NCBI RefSeq assembly: GCF_900109135.1 | Contig: NZ_FNYT01000013.1 | Location: forward strand, 1 to 64,000 | Direction of reading: 5' to 3' | Length of the DNA stretch: 64,000 nucleotides | From: Trichococcus ilyis | GTDB lineage: Bacteria > Bacillota > Bacilli > Lactobacillales > Aerococcaceae | Part shown: positions 24,096-32,381 of the stretch, piece by piece | Layout: each line of letters starts with the position of its first letter | Position numbering within the stretch: the stretch's first letter is position 1 | The notes under the pieces: generated by a model | Databases searched by the model: none | Told to the model about the DNA's origin: nothing | What the model saw: only the letters and a program-made list of their open reading frames with translations | Position numbers and translations under genes: made by a program

Positions 24096-24869
24096 ATGGT
24101 ACAAAAAGAAGAATCCAACCCAAGTACAAAAGTGCAATCAATTGACCGTGCCTTAGCGATTTTGGAAACTTTGGCGGAATATCCTAGCCTCAGCTTGATG
24201 GAATTAAGCGAAAAAGTCCATCTGCACAAAGCGACGACGCATCGCTTGGTCAACTCGTTGATGGAGAACGGCTACATCGATCGCAATCCTTACACGAAGC
24301 AATACCGTATTTCTTTAAAAATGTTCCATCTCGGGAATAAACGGGTCCACAATATCGACTTTTTGAACGTGGCCAAAAGCATGATCCGCCAATTATCGGA
24401 TGACACGAAACAAACGGTGCATCTGGTTGTGGAAGATAACGAAGAAGTGCTGTACATCGATAAGTACGGTGAATCCCGCGGTGTGCGGATGCAATCAAAG
24501 ATCGGTACAAAAGCGCCGCTCTACTGCACTGCCGTCGGGAAAGCCCTCTTGAGCACCCGCCAAAATGCGTCTGTCCGTGAATACTGGGACAGCATCGTTC
24601 CGGAGCAGAAGACCGGGCGCACAATCACCACCTATGAAGAGCTCATCAGTGAATTGGACGAAATCAGAAGAAATGGCTACGCTATCGATGATGAGGAGTT
24701 TGAGGAAGGCATCGTCTGCATCGCTGCAGCCTTCTCCAGCGCGAGGGAAGTTGCCGCAGGCGCGATAAGCATCTCATTGCCATTGTCCGATATGGTTGAC
24801 AAAGATTTTTATACCGGGAAAATTTTGGAGTATGCCACAAAAATTTCACATCTTCTTGGCCATTTTTGA
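24096..24869 (+). CDS. IclR-family regulator of hexuronate catabolism (KdgR-like)
   Basis: A 257-residue repressor or activator. The N-terminal winged helix-turn-helix (about 12-75) contains VQSIDRALAILETLAEYPSLSLMELSEKVHLHKATTHRLVNSL. The C-terminal IclR effector domain contains KIGTKAPLYCTAVGKALLS and GYAIDDEEFEEGIVCIAAA, both family hallmarks. By position it should control the transporter on one side and the kdgA operon on the other, with KDG or an aldonate intermediate as inducer, as for KdgR. The start at 24096 has AAGGATGAG upstream; the ATG at 24084 is too close to that site. It is monocistronic, ending in a strong terminator. Confidence 0.87.
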   Translation: MVQKEESNPSTKVQSIDRALAILETLAEYPSLSLMELSEKVHLHKATTHRLVNSLMENGYIDRNPYTKQYRISLKMFHLGNKRVHNIDFLNVAKSMIRQLSDDTKQTVHLVVEDNEEVLYIDKYGESRGVRMQSKIGTKAPLYCTAVGKALLSTRQNASVREYWDSIVPEQKTGRTITTYEELISELDEIRRNGYAIDDEEFEEGIVCIAAAFSSAREVAAGAISISLPLSDMVDKDFYTGKILEYATKISHLLGHF

Positions 24870-24899
24870 TTTTTCCGAGCGTGGTCACCGCAGCAGGAG

Positions 24900-24944
24900 C
24901 TCCCCACAAACCGCATGATACGTGCGGTTGTGGGGAGTTTTTTT
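24900..24944 (+). terminator. Terminator of the IclR gene
   Basis: CTCCCCACAAACCGC pairs with GCGGTTGTGGGGAG (one bulge) and is followed by seven T. Confidence 0.93.
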
Positions 24945-25037
24945 GCGGCCTTCGCAATGACTGGTGCGGCGGCTCAAAGCTATGCCACATTTTTTTCACA
25001 ATTGCCCAATCATTTTTTTATTTCTGATGGAATTTCG

Positions 25038-25091
25038 TTGACATCAAAGTTGGTAAATTCTATAATGAACTCGAGTTATGATACTGAGTTC
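25038..25091 (+). promoter_or_regulatory. Consensus promoter and operator of the uronate operon
   Basis: TTGACA (25038-25043), 17 bases, TATAAT (25061-25066) is a perfect consensus promoter, so it must be held down by a repressor. Directly after the -10, GAACTC (25067-25072) and GAGTTC (25086-25091) form a dyad, and AACTCGAGTT (25068-25077) is itself a perfect palindrome over the start site. The IclR protein is the obvious candidate binder, but its site at its own promoter reads differently (GAAACGGTTTC). Confidence 0.8.
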
Positions 25092-25123
25092 CACAATGCG
25101 AGACCACGAATGGAGGATGACAA

Positions 25124-25771
25124 ATGAGCGTCAAGAGAGATACCCTGGCTCAATTACAAAAAAATTACCTGTTTGCAGTAGTGCGCGGGGCTTCCGAAGA
25201 GGACGGCTACGAGATTTCCAAAGCAGCATATCAAGGAGGCATCAAGAACATCGAGGTGACATTCTCGACTCCGGGTGCTGAAAACGTTATGCGCAAGCTC
25301 GCTGAAGAATTCGCGGGTACGGATATGGTTGTAGGTGCAGGCACGGTATTGGATGAAGTCGCTGCGAGAATTTCAATCATGAACGGAGCGAAATTCATCG
25401 TAAGCCCTTCCTTCAATGAAAAGATTTCGAGAATGTGCAACCTTTACACGGTCCCTTACTTGCCTGGCTGCGGTTCTGTTACAGAAATCCAAATGGCTTT
25501 GGAAACTGGCTGTGAAGTAGTGAAGCTGTTCCCGGGTGGTTTGTTGGGTCCTGGATTCATCAAAGACGTTCATGGTCCTATTCCTTGGGTTGATGTGATG
25601 CCTTCGGGTGGGGTGAGCATCGAAAACATGGATAAATGGATCGCAAACGGTGCTTGGTCAGTCGGTGTCGGCAGTGCTTTGACACGCAACGTTAAAGAAG
25701 GCGGCTACGCCAGTGTAGCGGCTGCCGCAAAAGAATTTGCGGATCGGTTGGCTGAAATCAAAGCGCAATAA
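25124..25771 (+). CDS. kdgA: 2-keto-3-deoxy-6-phosphogluconate aldolase
   Basis: Splits KDPG into pyruvate and glyceraldehyde-3-phosphate, the last step of the uronate route. The 215-residue protein has the class-I aldolase fold: FAVVRG at the first strand, the catalytic glutamate in NIEVTFSTPGA (about residue 45), VGAGTV, the Schiff-base lysine in EVVKLFPGG (about 133) and the phosphate-binding MPSGGV. It is the first gene of the operon, placed right behind a consensus promoter and operator. The substrate KDPG requires KDG kinase, whose gene is not in this cluster. Confidence 0.93.
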   Translation: MSVKRDTLAQLQKNYLFAVVRGASEEDGYEISKAAYQGGIKNIEVTFSTPGAENVMRKLAEEFAGTDMVVGAGTVLDEVAARISIMNGAKFIVSPSFNEKISRMCNLYTVPYLPGCGSVTEIQMALETGCEVVKLFPGGLLGPGFIKDVHGPIPWVDVMPSGGVSIENMDKWIANGAWSVGVGSALTRNVKEGGYASVAAAAKEFADRLAEIKAQ

Positions 25772-25814
25772 TCAATAGCATTTCAAAATTAAGTTCGGAA
25801 GGGGATTTCATCAC

Positions 25815-27230
25815 ATGTCATTTATTCATGACGACTTTATGCTGCAGTCCGAAACGGCAAAGAAACTTTACCACGAATATGCGGAAAACCTGCCCATCTT
25901 CGATTATCACTGTCACTTGGTCCCACAGCAGATCGCTGAAGATTATGAGTTCGAAAATATTACGGAACTTTGGTTGGGCGGAGATCATTACAAATGGCGC
26001 GCGATGCGTGCGATGGGGATTCCGGAAGAGAAGATCACCGGCGATGCGTCTCCCGAAGAAAAATTTGAAGCTTGGGCCTACGCTGCTGAAAATGCAGTCG
26101 GAAACCCTTTGTTCCACTGGACAGCTTTGGAATTGAAAAAATATTTCCATATTGAAGAAACGCTTACCAGCGCCAACTGGAAGGAAATCTATGCTGAATG
26201 CAACCGGATCCTGAAAGAAGAAAAGCTGACAGCCCGTAAATTGATCAAAAATTCCAATGTCACTTTCATCTGCACAACAGACAACCCAACGGACACGTTG
26301 GAATGGCACAAAGCAATCGCTGAGGACAAGACATTCGATGTTGCCGTTGTTCCTGGTTTCCGTCCGGATGAAGCTTTCGCAATCCAAGATCCAGCCAAAT
26401 TTGCCGGCTTCATCGGGAAAATGCAAGAGGCGACCGGCAAGGGCATGGCCTCATTCGCTGAATTGCTGGCAGGAATGGAAGAACGGATCCAATACTTTGC
26501 CGATCATGGTTCGAACGTTTCCGATCACGGTTTGTCCCAGATCTATTACGCTGAAGCAACCGATGAAGAAATCGAAGCCATCTACGCCAAGGCGCTTGCC
26601 GGGGAAAACATTTCTGAAGCGGAATACGCCAAATATCAGACACGCTTGTTGGTGGAACTGGGCAAAATCTATGCAGCCAAAGATTTCGTGATGCAATTGC
26701 ACTTCGGCGCCATCCGCAACAACAACAGACGCATGTTTGCCAAATTGGGTGCAGATGCCGGTTTCGATTCCATCCAGGATCAACCGAACGTCTCTTACGC
26801 TTTGAACAATCTTTTGGCCGCTATGGATGTGACGAACGAATTGCCTAAATTCATCGCCTATAATCTTGATCCTACCTACTTCGACTTGGTGGGAACGGCA
26901 ATCACGAACTTCCAAGCGAACGATAAAGGCATCAAGAGCAAAGTCCAAATGGGCTCCGGTTGGTGGTTCAATGACACCAAATACGGCATGCTGAAACAAT
27001 TGAAATCTTTATCTGAAGCAGGCTTATTGATGAATTTCGTCGGCATGCTGACGGATTCAAGAAGCTTCATCTCCTATACGCGCCATGAATATTTCCGCCG
27101 TATCCTGTGCGATTTCATCGGTGATCTGGTTGAACGTGGAGAAATCCCGAATGATGACGCTTTATTGGAAAAGCTGATCACGAACATCAGCTACAACAAC
27201 GCTGTAGAATACTTTGAATTTAAAAAATAA
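25815..27230 (+). CDS. uxaC: Glucuronate (uronate) isomerase
   Basis: Converts D-glucuronate to D-fructuronate and D-galacturonate to D-tagaturonate. The 471-residue protein matches the family length and has its motifs: PIFDYHCHLVPQQIAED with the metal-binding HCH near residues 32-35, WLGGDHYKWRAMRAMGI, FICTTDNPTDTLEWH, DFVMQLHFGAIRNNN and GMLTDSRSFISYTRHEYFRR. It is the second gene of the operon, 43 bases after kdgA, with GGAAGGGGAT as ribosome binding site. Because uxaB/uxaA are absent and uxuA/uxuB follow, glucuronate rather than galacturonate is the likely main substrate. Confidence 0.97.
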   Translation: MSFIHDDFMLQSETAKKLYHEYAENLPIFDYHCHLVPQQIAEDYEFENITELWLGGDHYKWRAMRAMGIPEEKITGDASPEEKFEAWAYAAENAVGNPLFHWTALELKKYFHIEETLTSANWKEIYAECNRILKEEKLTARKLIKNSNVTFICTTDNPTDTLEWHKAIAEDKTFDVAVVPGFRPDEAFAIQDPAKFAGFIGKMQEATGKGMASFAELLAGMEERIQYFADHGSNVSDHGLSQIYYAEATDEEIEAIYAKALAGENISEAEYAKYQTRLLVELGKIYAAKDFVMQLHFGAIRNNNRRMFAKLGADAGFDSIQDQPNVSYALNNLLAAMDVTNELPKFIAYNLDPTYFDLVGTAITNFQANDKGIKSKVQMGSGWWFNDTKYGMLKQLKSLSEAGLLMNFVGMLTDSRSFISYTRHEYFRRILCDFIGDLVERGEIPNDDALLEKLITNISYNNAVEYFEFKK

Positions 27231-27263
27231 AAAAATATACAAAAGAAGAGGAAGTGCATTGCA

Positions 27264-28319
27264 ATGGAAATGTCATTCAGATGGTACGGTCATGATGATC
27301 CTGTTACTTTGAAAAATATCCGTCAAATCCCAGGAATGAAAGGTATCGTTACAGCAGTTTACGATATCCCGGTAGGCCAACCATGGCCATTGGAAAGAAT
27401 CGAAAAATTAAAAGCAGACGTAGAAGCAGAAGGTATGTACATCTCTGTCATCGAATCTGTTCCGGTTCACGAATCCATCAAATTGGGTCGTCCAGACCGT
27501 GATCAATACATCAGTGCTTACAAAGAAACCTTGCGTAACCTGGGTAAAGCCGGAATTCCGGTTGTATGCTACAACTTTATGCCAATCTTTGACTGGACGC
27601 GTTCCAACTTGGCATACGAATTACCGGATGGTTCAAATGCGTTGATCTTCGATGAAGAAGAAGTAAACAAAATGGATCCACGTACGCTTTCTCTTCCAGG
27701 TTGGGACGAAAGCTACTCTTCTGAAGAAATGAACGCTTTAATGGATGAATACAAAGAAGTCGACGAAGAAAAACTATGGGAAAACCTGGAATACTTCATC
27801 AAAGAAATCATTCCGGTAGCGGAGGCAGCTGGCGTCAAGATGGCGATTCACCCGGATGATCCTCCATACAGCATCTTCGGATTGCCGCGTATCATCACAG
27901 GTGGAGAAGCATTGAACCGCTTCATCAAATTGTACGATAGCGAATATAATGGCGTAACTTTATGCGTTGGTTCATTCGCGTCCGATCCAAAGAACGATGC
28001 AGTAGCAATCTTGAAAGATATGCTGGCTAAAAAACGCGTGAACTTCGTGCATGCACGTAACGTGAAACTAGTCGGCGGACGTTCATTCGAAGAGTCTGCT
28101 CACTTGTCCGAAATGGGATCCATCGACATGTATGAAGTCGTTAAAGCATGCGTTGAAGGCGGTTTTGAAGGCGCAATCCGTCCAGACCACGGCCGTATGA
28201 TTTGGGGCGAAACTGGCAAACCAGGTTATGGCTTGTATGACCGTGCATTAGGGGCAACTTACCTGAATGGTTTGGAAGAAGCCGTTAAGAAAAACTTGAA
28301 AGCTCAACAACAAAAATAA
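27264..28319 (+). CDS. uxuA: D-mannonate dehydratase
   Basis: Dehydrates D-mannonate to 2-keto-3-deoxygluconate with Fe2+ or Mn2+. The 351-residue TIM-barrel protein shows FRWYGHDDPVTLKNIRQIPGMKGIVTA at the N terminus, VCYNFMPIFDWTRSNL, MAIHPDDPPYSIFGLPRII, CVGSFASDPKNDAV, VHARNVK and RPDHGRMIWGE, all hallmarks of UxuA with the cysteine, histidine and aspartate metal ligands. It is the third gene of the operon. Codon choice is noticeably AT-richer than its neighbours, with many TTA, GAA and AAA, which may reflect strong expression. Confidence 0.97.
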   Translation: MEMSFRWYGHDDPVTLKNIRQIPGMKGIVTAVYDIPVGQPWPLERIEKLKADVEAEGMYISVIESVPVHESIKLGRPDRDQYISAYKETLRNLGKAGIPVVCYNFMPIFDWTRSNLAYELPDGSNALIFDEEEVNKMDPRTLSLPGWDESYSSEEMNALMDEYKEVDEEKLWENLEYFIKEIIPVAEAAGVKMAIHPDDPPYSIFGLPRIITGGEALNRFIKLYDSEYNGVTLCVGSFASDPKNDAVAILKDMLAKKRVNFVHARNVKLVGGRSFEESAHLSEMGSIDMYEVVKACVEGGFEGAIRPDHGRMIWGETGKPGYGLYDRALGATYLNGLEEAVKKNLKAQQQK

Positions 28320-28338
28320 GAAAGAAGGTTATTCAACC

Positions 28339-29184
28339 ATGACAAGTCCATTCGTTCATGATTTTACCGATAAAGTAGTAGTAGTTACAGGTGCAGGCGG
28401 CGTATTGTGCTCATACTTCGCGAAAGAATTCGCCAGAGCCGGCGCTAAAGTTGCCCTTTTGGACTTGAACCTTGACAATGCGCAAGGCTACGCAGACGAA
28501 ATCGTAGCTGCAGGCGGCATCGCTAAAGCATTCAAAGCCAACGTTTTGGAATTGCCAAGCTTGCAGGCAGCCAAAGAAGCGGTCGTAGCTGAATTAGGCG
28601 AAGTGGATATCTTGGTCAACGGGGCAGGCGGCAACAATCCGCGCGCAACGACCGACAACGAATACCACGAAACGGATTTGCCTGAAGGAACAAAAACGTT
28701 CTTCGACTTGGATCAAAGCGGCATCGAATTCGTCTTCAACTTGAACTTCTTGGGTACTGTATTGCCTACACAAGTTTTTGCCAAAGACATGGTTGGCCGC
28801 CCAGGCGCCAACATCATCAACATTTCAAGCATGAACGGTTTCACACCATTGACCAAAATCGTTGCTTACTCAGGCGCGAAAGCTGCTATCTCCAACTTGA
28901 CCGAATGGTTGGCTGTACACTTCTCGCACGTAGGTATCCGTGTCAATGCGATCGCACCAGGCTTCCTGGTTTCAAAACAAAACCAAGCGTTGTTGTTCAA
29001 CGAAGATGGCACACCGACTCCTCGCACAGGCAAGATCCTGAACGGCACGCCAATGGGCCGTTTCGGCGAACCGCATGAATTGATCGGCGGCTTGCTGTTC
29101 TTGGCAGACGAGAAAGCTGCAAGCTTCGTGAACGGCGTCGTATTGCCGATCGATGGCGGCTTCAACGCGTATTCAGGCGTATAA
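28339..29184 (+). CDS. uxuB: D-mannonate oxidoreductase (fructuronate reductase), SDR type
   Basis: Reduces D-fructuronate to D-mannonate with NAD(P)H, the step between UxaC and UxuA. The 281-residue protein is a short-chain dehydrogenase with the cofactor motif VVVTGAGGVLCSYFAKEFARAG (about 15-36), NGAGGNNPRA, the catalytic serine in IINISSMNGF, the catalytic YSGAKAA tyrosine and lysine, and RVNAIAPGF. This is the SDR form found in Firmicutes, unrelated to the long-chain UxuB of E. coli. It lies 19 bases after uxuA, and a terminator follows, so it closes the main transcription unit. Confidence 0.92.
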   Translation: MTSPFVHDFTDKVVVVTGAGGVLCSYFAKEFARAGAKVALLDLNLDNAQGYADEIVAAGGIAKAFKANVLELPSLQAAKEAVVAELGEVDILVNGAGGNNPRATTDNEYHETDLPEGTKTFFDLDQSGIEFVFNLNFLGTVLPTQVFAKDMVGRPGANIINISSMNGFTPLTKIVAYSGAKAAISNLTEWLAVHFSHVGIRVNAIAPGFLVSKQNQALLFNEDGTPTPRTGKILNGTPMGRFGEPHELIGGLLFLADEKAASFVNGVVLPIDGGFNAYSGV

Positions 29185-29202
29185 GCTAAAGCAATAGAAT
29201 AG

Positions 29203-29256
29203 GGCAGATAGAACGAAGTGTTTCATACAGTTCAAAGCTATCTGCCTTGTTTTTTT
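29203..29256 (+). terminator. Terminator inside the uronate gene cluster
   Basis: GGCAGATAG (29203-29211) pairs with CTATCTGCC (29238-29246), followed by TTGTTTTTTT. It separates kdgA-uxaC-uxuA-uxuB from the HAD and GH3 genes, which are then read by leakage or from an unseen promoter. Confidence 0.85.
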
Positions 29257-29281
29257 GAGAACAAGTTAGGAGAGAAAAAAT

Positions 29282-30130
29282 ATGTCTACACACCCAGCAC
29301 AATTCACAAAACAAAAACAATTTTTAGTCTGTGTCGATTCTGATGGCTGCGCAATGGATACGATGAACGTGAAGCATGAACGCTTCTTCGGACCCTTGGC
29401 AGCTGATGAATACGGTATCAAGGATCGCGAAACATTCTTGGCTGATTGGAACCGCATCAACCTGTTCTCCAGCACGCGCGGCATCAACCGCTTTAAAGCG
29501 TTGGTCCTGACGTTGATCGAGGCACAGGAAAAAGGTGAAGAAATCGGCGACATTACTGCTTTGACCAACTGGGCAAACAATGCGCCATCTTTATCCAATG
29601 CTTCCCTTGAAGCGGAAATCGCGAAAGCATCTTCCGAAGACCTGGAAAAAGCGTTGGTATGGAGCAAAAAAGTCAATGAAGGCATCGAAACGGAATTGGC
29701 GGGCGAAGACAAGCCGTTCCCTGGCGTTCTCGAAGGCTTGACAAAAATCCACGGTTTGACTGATGTCGCGATTGTAAGCTCAGCCAACAGCGAAGCCTTG
29801 AACAGCGAGTGGAACCGACACAATCTGATGCCACAGGTTGACGTAGTCTATGGACAGGAGATCGGCAGCAAAGCGGATGCGATTGCTGACCTGTTGACGA
29901 AAGGTTATGCAGCGGACGAAATTCTGATGGTCGGCGACGCACCTGGCGACGAACAAGCGGCAGCAGCAAACGGCGTCTTCTATTATCCGATCCTTTTCGG
30001 AAAAGAAGAATTCTCTTGGGAACGTTTGAGCAATGAAGCGATCGATAAATTCCTGAACAAAGAATACGCAGGGGCTTACCAAGAAAAAGTGCTTGGGGAA
30101 TTCCATGCCTTGTTGGCTCAATTCGACTAA
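29282..30130 (+). CDS. HAD-superfamily hydrolase
   Basis: A 282-residue cytoplasmic phosphatase-like protein. Motif I is VDSDGCAMDT (nucleophile aspartate about residue 19), motif II VSSANS (about 161), motif III the lysine in GSKADAIADLL and motif IV GDAPGDEQAAAANG. A helical cap domain of about 110 residues lies between motifs I and II, placing it with C1-cap enzymes of the phosphoglycolate phosphatase kind. It sits between the uronate genes and a GH3 glycosidase, 28 codons or so from the latter, so its substrate may be a sugar phosphate from the same pathway. The exact substrate is unknown. Confidence 0.85.
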   Translation: MSTHPAQFTKQKQFLVCVDSDGCAMDTMNVKHERFFGPLAADEYGIKDRETFLADWNRINLFSSTRGINRFKALVLTLIEAQEKGEEIGDITALTNWANNAPSLSNASLEAEIAKASSEDLEKALVWSKKVNEGIETELAGEDKPFPGVLEGLTKIHGLTDVAIVSSANSEALNSEWNRHNLMPQVDVVYGQEIGSKADAIADLLTKGYAADEILMVGDAPGDEQAAAANGVFYYPILFGKEEFSWERLSNEAIDKFLNKEYAGAYQEKVLGEFHALLAQFD

Positions 30131-30182
30131 GAACCTTTCAATCGATGCAAGATAGAAAATGAAGTTATCAGGAGGAAAAAAA

Positions 30183-31925
30183 GTGCCAAAATTAGTTGAT
30201 TTAAAAGCAAAACCGTATAACCTGAGCGACAAACAGGTCGATTGGGTCAACGAAACGATCGCCGGTATGACGGATGAAGAAAAAATCGGGCAATTGTTCA
30301 CGAACCTTTTCTTCTTCGGCGATGACGCCTTTTCGGGGAATGATTTCACAAATAAAGAAATCATCGAAAAATTCCATATCGGTGCTGCGCGCTACCACGG
30401 AAATTCGAAAGAGGACATCCAGGATCTGTTGAACGATCTGCAATCGATGTCAAAAATTCCTCTATTGGTAGCTGCCAACTGCGATTCAGGCGGAAACGGC
30501 GCCTGCAGCGAAGGCACGTATATCGCTTCCGGTGCCCAGGCTGAAGCTGCCGGCGATCCGCTTGTCTCTTACCACGCTGGTTTGGTTTCCGCGCGTGAAG
30601 AAAAAGCGCTAGGCGTCAACGTAAACTTTGACCCTTGTGTGGACATCCTTTACAACTGGAGAAACACGATCGTCAATACGCGTGCATACGGTACCGATGC
30701 AGAAACAGTCATCAAGTACACAAACGCATATTTGGATGGCCTGACTGCCGAGAACGGCGAAAACATGGAAGACGGCGTGATCCAATGCATCAAGCACTTC
30801 CCTGGCGACGGAACCGAAGAACGCGACCAGCATCTGGTATTGGGCGTCAATGAATTGAGCCCTGAAGAATGGCGCGCTTCTTTCGGTAAAGTGTATCAAA
30901 ACCACATCGATCGCGGTGTTGAAATGATCATGGCAGGCCATATCGCGGTTCCTGCTCTGCAAAAAGAATTGAACCCTGCCTTGGAAGACAAAGACATCAT
31001 GCCTGCGACATTGGCTGAAGAATTGATCCAGGATGAATTGAAGGGCGAATTGGGCTTCAACGGTTTGGTCATCACGGATGCAACGCACATGCTGGGAATG
31101 ACATCCGCTATGCGCCGCGAAGATTACGTTCCTAAAGCGATCGCTGCCGGTTGCGATATGTTCCTGTTCTTCAACAACATTGAAGAGGACTTCGGGTTCA
31201 TGCTGAAAGGCTACCAAAACGGCGTCATCACGGAAGAACGATTGACCGATGCTTTGCGCCGTATTTTGGGCTTGAAAGCCAAATTGCACTTGCCGGAAAA
31301 ACAAGCCAACGGCACCTTGCTGCGCACGCGCGAAGACTTGAAAGTCATCGGCTGCGAAGAACATCTGCAATGGAGAGCGGAAGCTGCTGATAAAGGGATC
31401 TCTTTGATCAAAGATACCCAAAATAACTTGCCGATCAACCCTGTTGACCACAAACGCATCCGCCTGTACATGCTTGAAGGCGAAAAAGGCGGCATCACCG
31501 ACAATGGTTCGAAAGCGCAGCAACTGTTCGTGGACGAACTGACGAAGCGCGGCTATGAAGTTACGGTCAACGAACGCGGCTCGCGCGTAAAAGGTCCGAC
31601 TTTGAAATACCGCGATGAAGTTGATTTTGCTCTGGAAGTTGCCGATATCGTCGGATACGGAGCACAAAACAATTACCGCATCCAATGGAGCACTGCTATG
31701 GCCAACGAAGTTCCTTGGTTCGTCTGGGAAGTTCCGCATGCCTTCGTTTCTCTGAACTTCACGACGCATTTGCATGATGCGACAATGGTGAAAACTTTCG
31801 TCAATGCTTACCACAACAATGCAGAGACGATCAAGCAAGTCATCGACAAATTGGAAGGCAAGACCGATTTCAAAGGCGGCCACAACGACCTAGTCTGGAC
31901 CGACAAATGGCAAGCTAAATTATAG
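30183..31925 (+). CDS. Glycoside hydrolase family 3 enzyme, NagZ-like
   Basis: A 580-residue GH3 protein without signal peptide, so it acts inside the cell. KHFPGDGTEERDQHL (about 208-222) matches the NagZ-type motif, including the Asp-x-His pair that serves as acid/base in that subgroup, and GLVITDATHMLGM carries the nucleophile aspartate. About 200 C-terminal residues form an extra alpha/beta domain. The subgroup usually removes beta-N-acetylglucosamine, but its place behind uxuB and a HAD gene suggests it may free the sugar acid from an imported glycoside. The GTG at 30183 follows GGAGG by 8 bases. Specificity is open. Confidence 0.85.
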   Translation: MPKLVDLKAKPYNLSDKQVDWVNETIAGMTDEEKIGQLFTNLFFFGDDAFSGNDFTNKEIIEKFHIGAARYHGNSKEDIQDLLNDLQSMSKIPLLVAANCDSGGNGACSEGTYIASGAQAEAAGDPLVSYHAGLVSAREEKALGVNVNFDPCVDILYNWRNTIVNTRAYGTDAETVIKYTNAYLDGLTAENGENMEDGVIQCIKHFPGDGTEERDQHLVLGVNELSPEEWRASFGKVYQNHIDRGVEMIMAGHIAVPALQKELNPALEDKDIMPATLAEELIQDELKGELGFNGLVITDATHMLGMTSAMRREDYVPKAIAAGCDMFLFFNNIEEDFGFMLKGYQNGVITEERLTDALRRILGLKAKLHLPEKQANGTLLRTREDLKVIGCEEHLQWRAEAADKGISLIKDTQNNLPINPVDHKRIRLYMLEGEKGGITDNGSKAQQLFVDELTKRGYEVTVNERGSRVKGPTLKYRDEVDFALEVADIVGYGAQNNYRIQWSTAMANEVPWFVWEVPHAFVSLNFTTHLHDATMVKTFVNAYHNNAETIKQVIDKLEGKTDFKGGHNDLVWTDKWQAKL

Positions 31926-32239
31926 GATACGATGAATCCCACTCTAGAAATCGAGCACTAAGAGGATATTACGAGGACGGCCGCTTTTTGGCCGTGACGT
32001 AATATCAACTTAGGCACTCAAACGTCACGGTGCGACGTTTGAGGTCTTTAGCTTAATTGGCACCAAGACTAGTGAAGCACAATCTGTATGCATTTCAGAG
32101 TTCAACTATAAAAAGTATGTGATGAATCCTGAGCTCAGAGTTTGAGCACTAACGGGATTCAGGGGTTGATCACTGAAAAGGCAAGCCAAGACTGTGCTGT
32201 TTTGTTCACAAATCCCTCAAAACGCTGCTGTAACAAGTA
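31926..32239. repeat. Intergenic array of hairpins with a repeated GATGAATCC...GAGCACTAA unit
   Basis: Between the GH3 gene and the next terminator, no gene is visible but four structures are. GATGAATCC-N15-GAGCACTAA occurs at about 31932-31963 and again near 32121-32153, where it is closed by GGGATTC. GATATTACG (31966-31974) pairs with CGTAATATC (31999-32007) around an inner ACGGCC/GGCCGT stem. CTCAAACGTC (32018-32027) pairs with GACGTTTGAG (32035-32044). This could be a structured RNA or decayed repeat element. Confidence 0.5.
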
Positions 32240-32274
32240 AAGTCGAGAAGTTCATTTCTCGACTTTATTTTTTC
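32240..32274 (+). terminator. Terminator before the AraC operon
   Basis: AAGTCGAGAA pairs with TTCTCGACTT (32257-32266), followed by ATTTTTT. Confidence 0.88.
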
Positions 32275-32330
32275 GAACAATAAAAAGCACTCTCGGTCAA
32301 TAAAATGAAAAATATAAGCATTTCAGGGCA

Positions 32331-32359
32331 TTGAATTGTAACCGCTGTTATTTTATACT
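32331..32359 (+). promoter_or_regulatory. Promoter of the AraC-oxidoreductase operon
   Basis: TTGAAT (32331-32336), 17 bases, TATACT (32354-32359), 22 bases before the AraC-type start codon. Confidence 0.75.
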
Positions 32360-32381
32360 CTGAAGTGTCAAAGAGAGGGGG

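Noticed and set aside
30609-31883. 424-codon minus-strand frame opposite the GH3 gene
   Set aside because: Shadow of the GH3 reading frame, with low-complexity Phe/Val/Asp-rich protein and no upstream signals.
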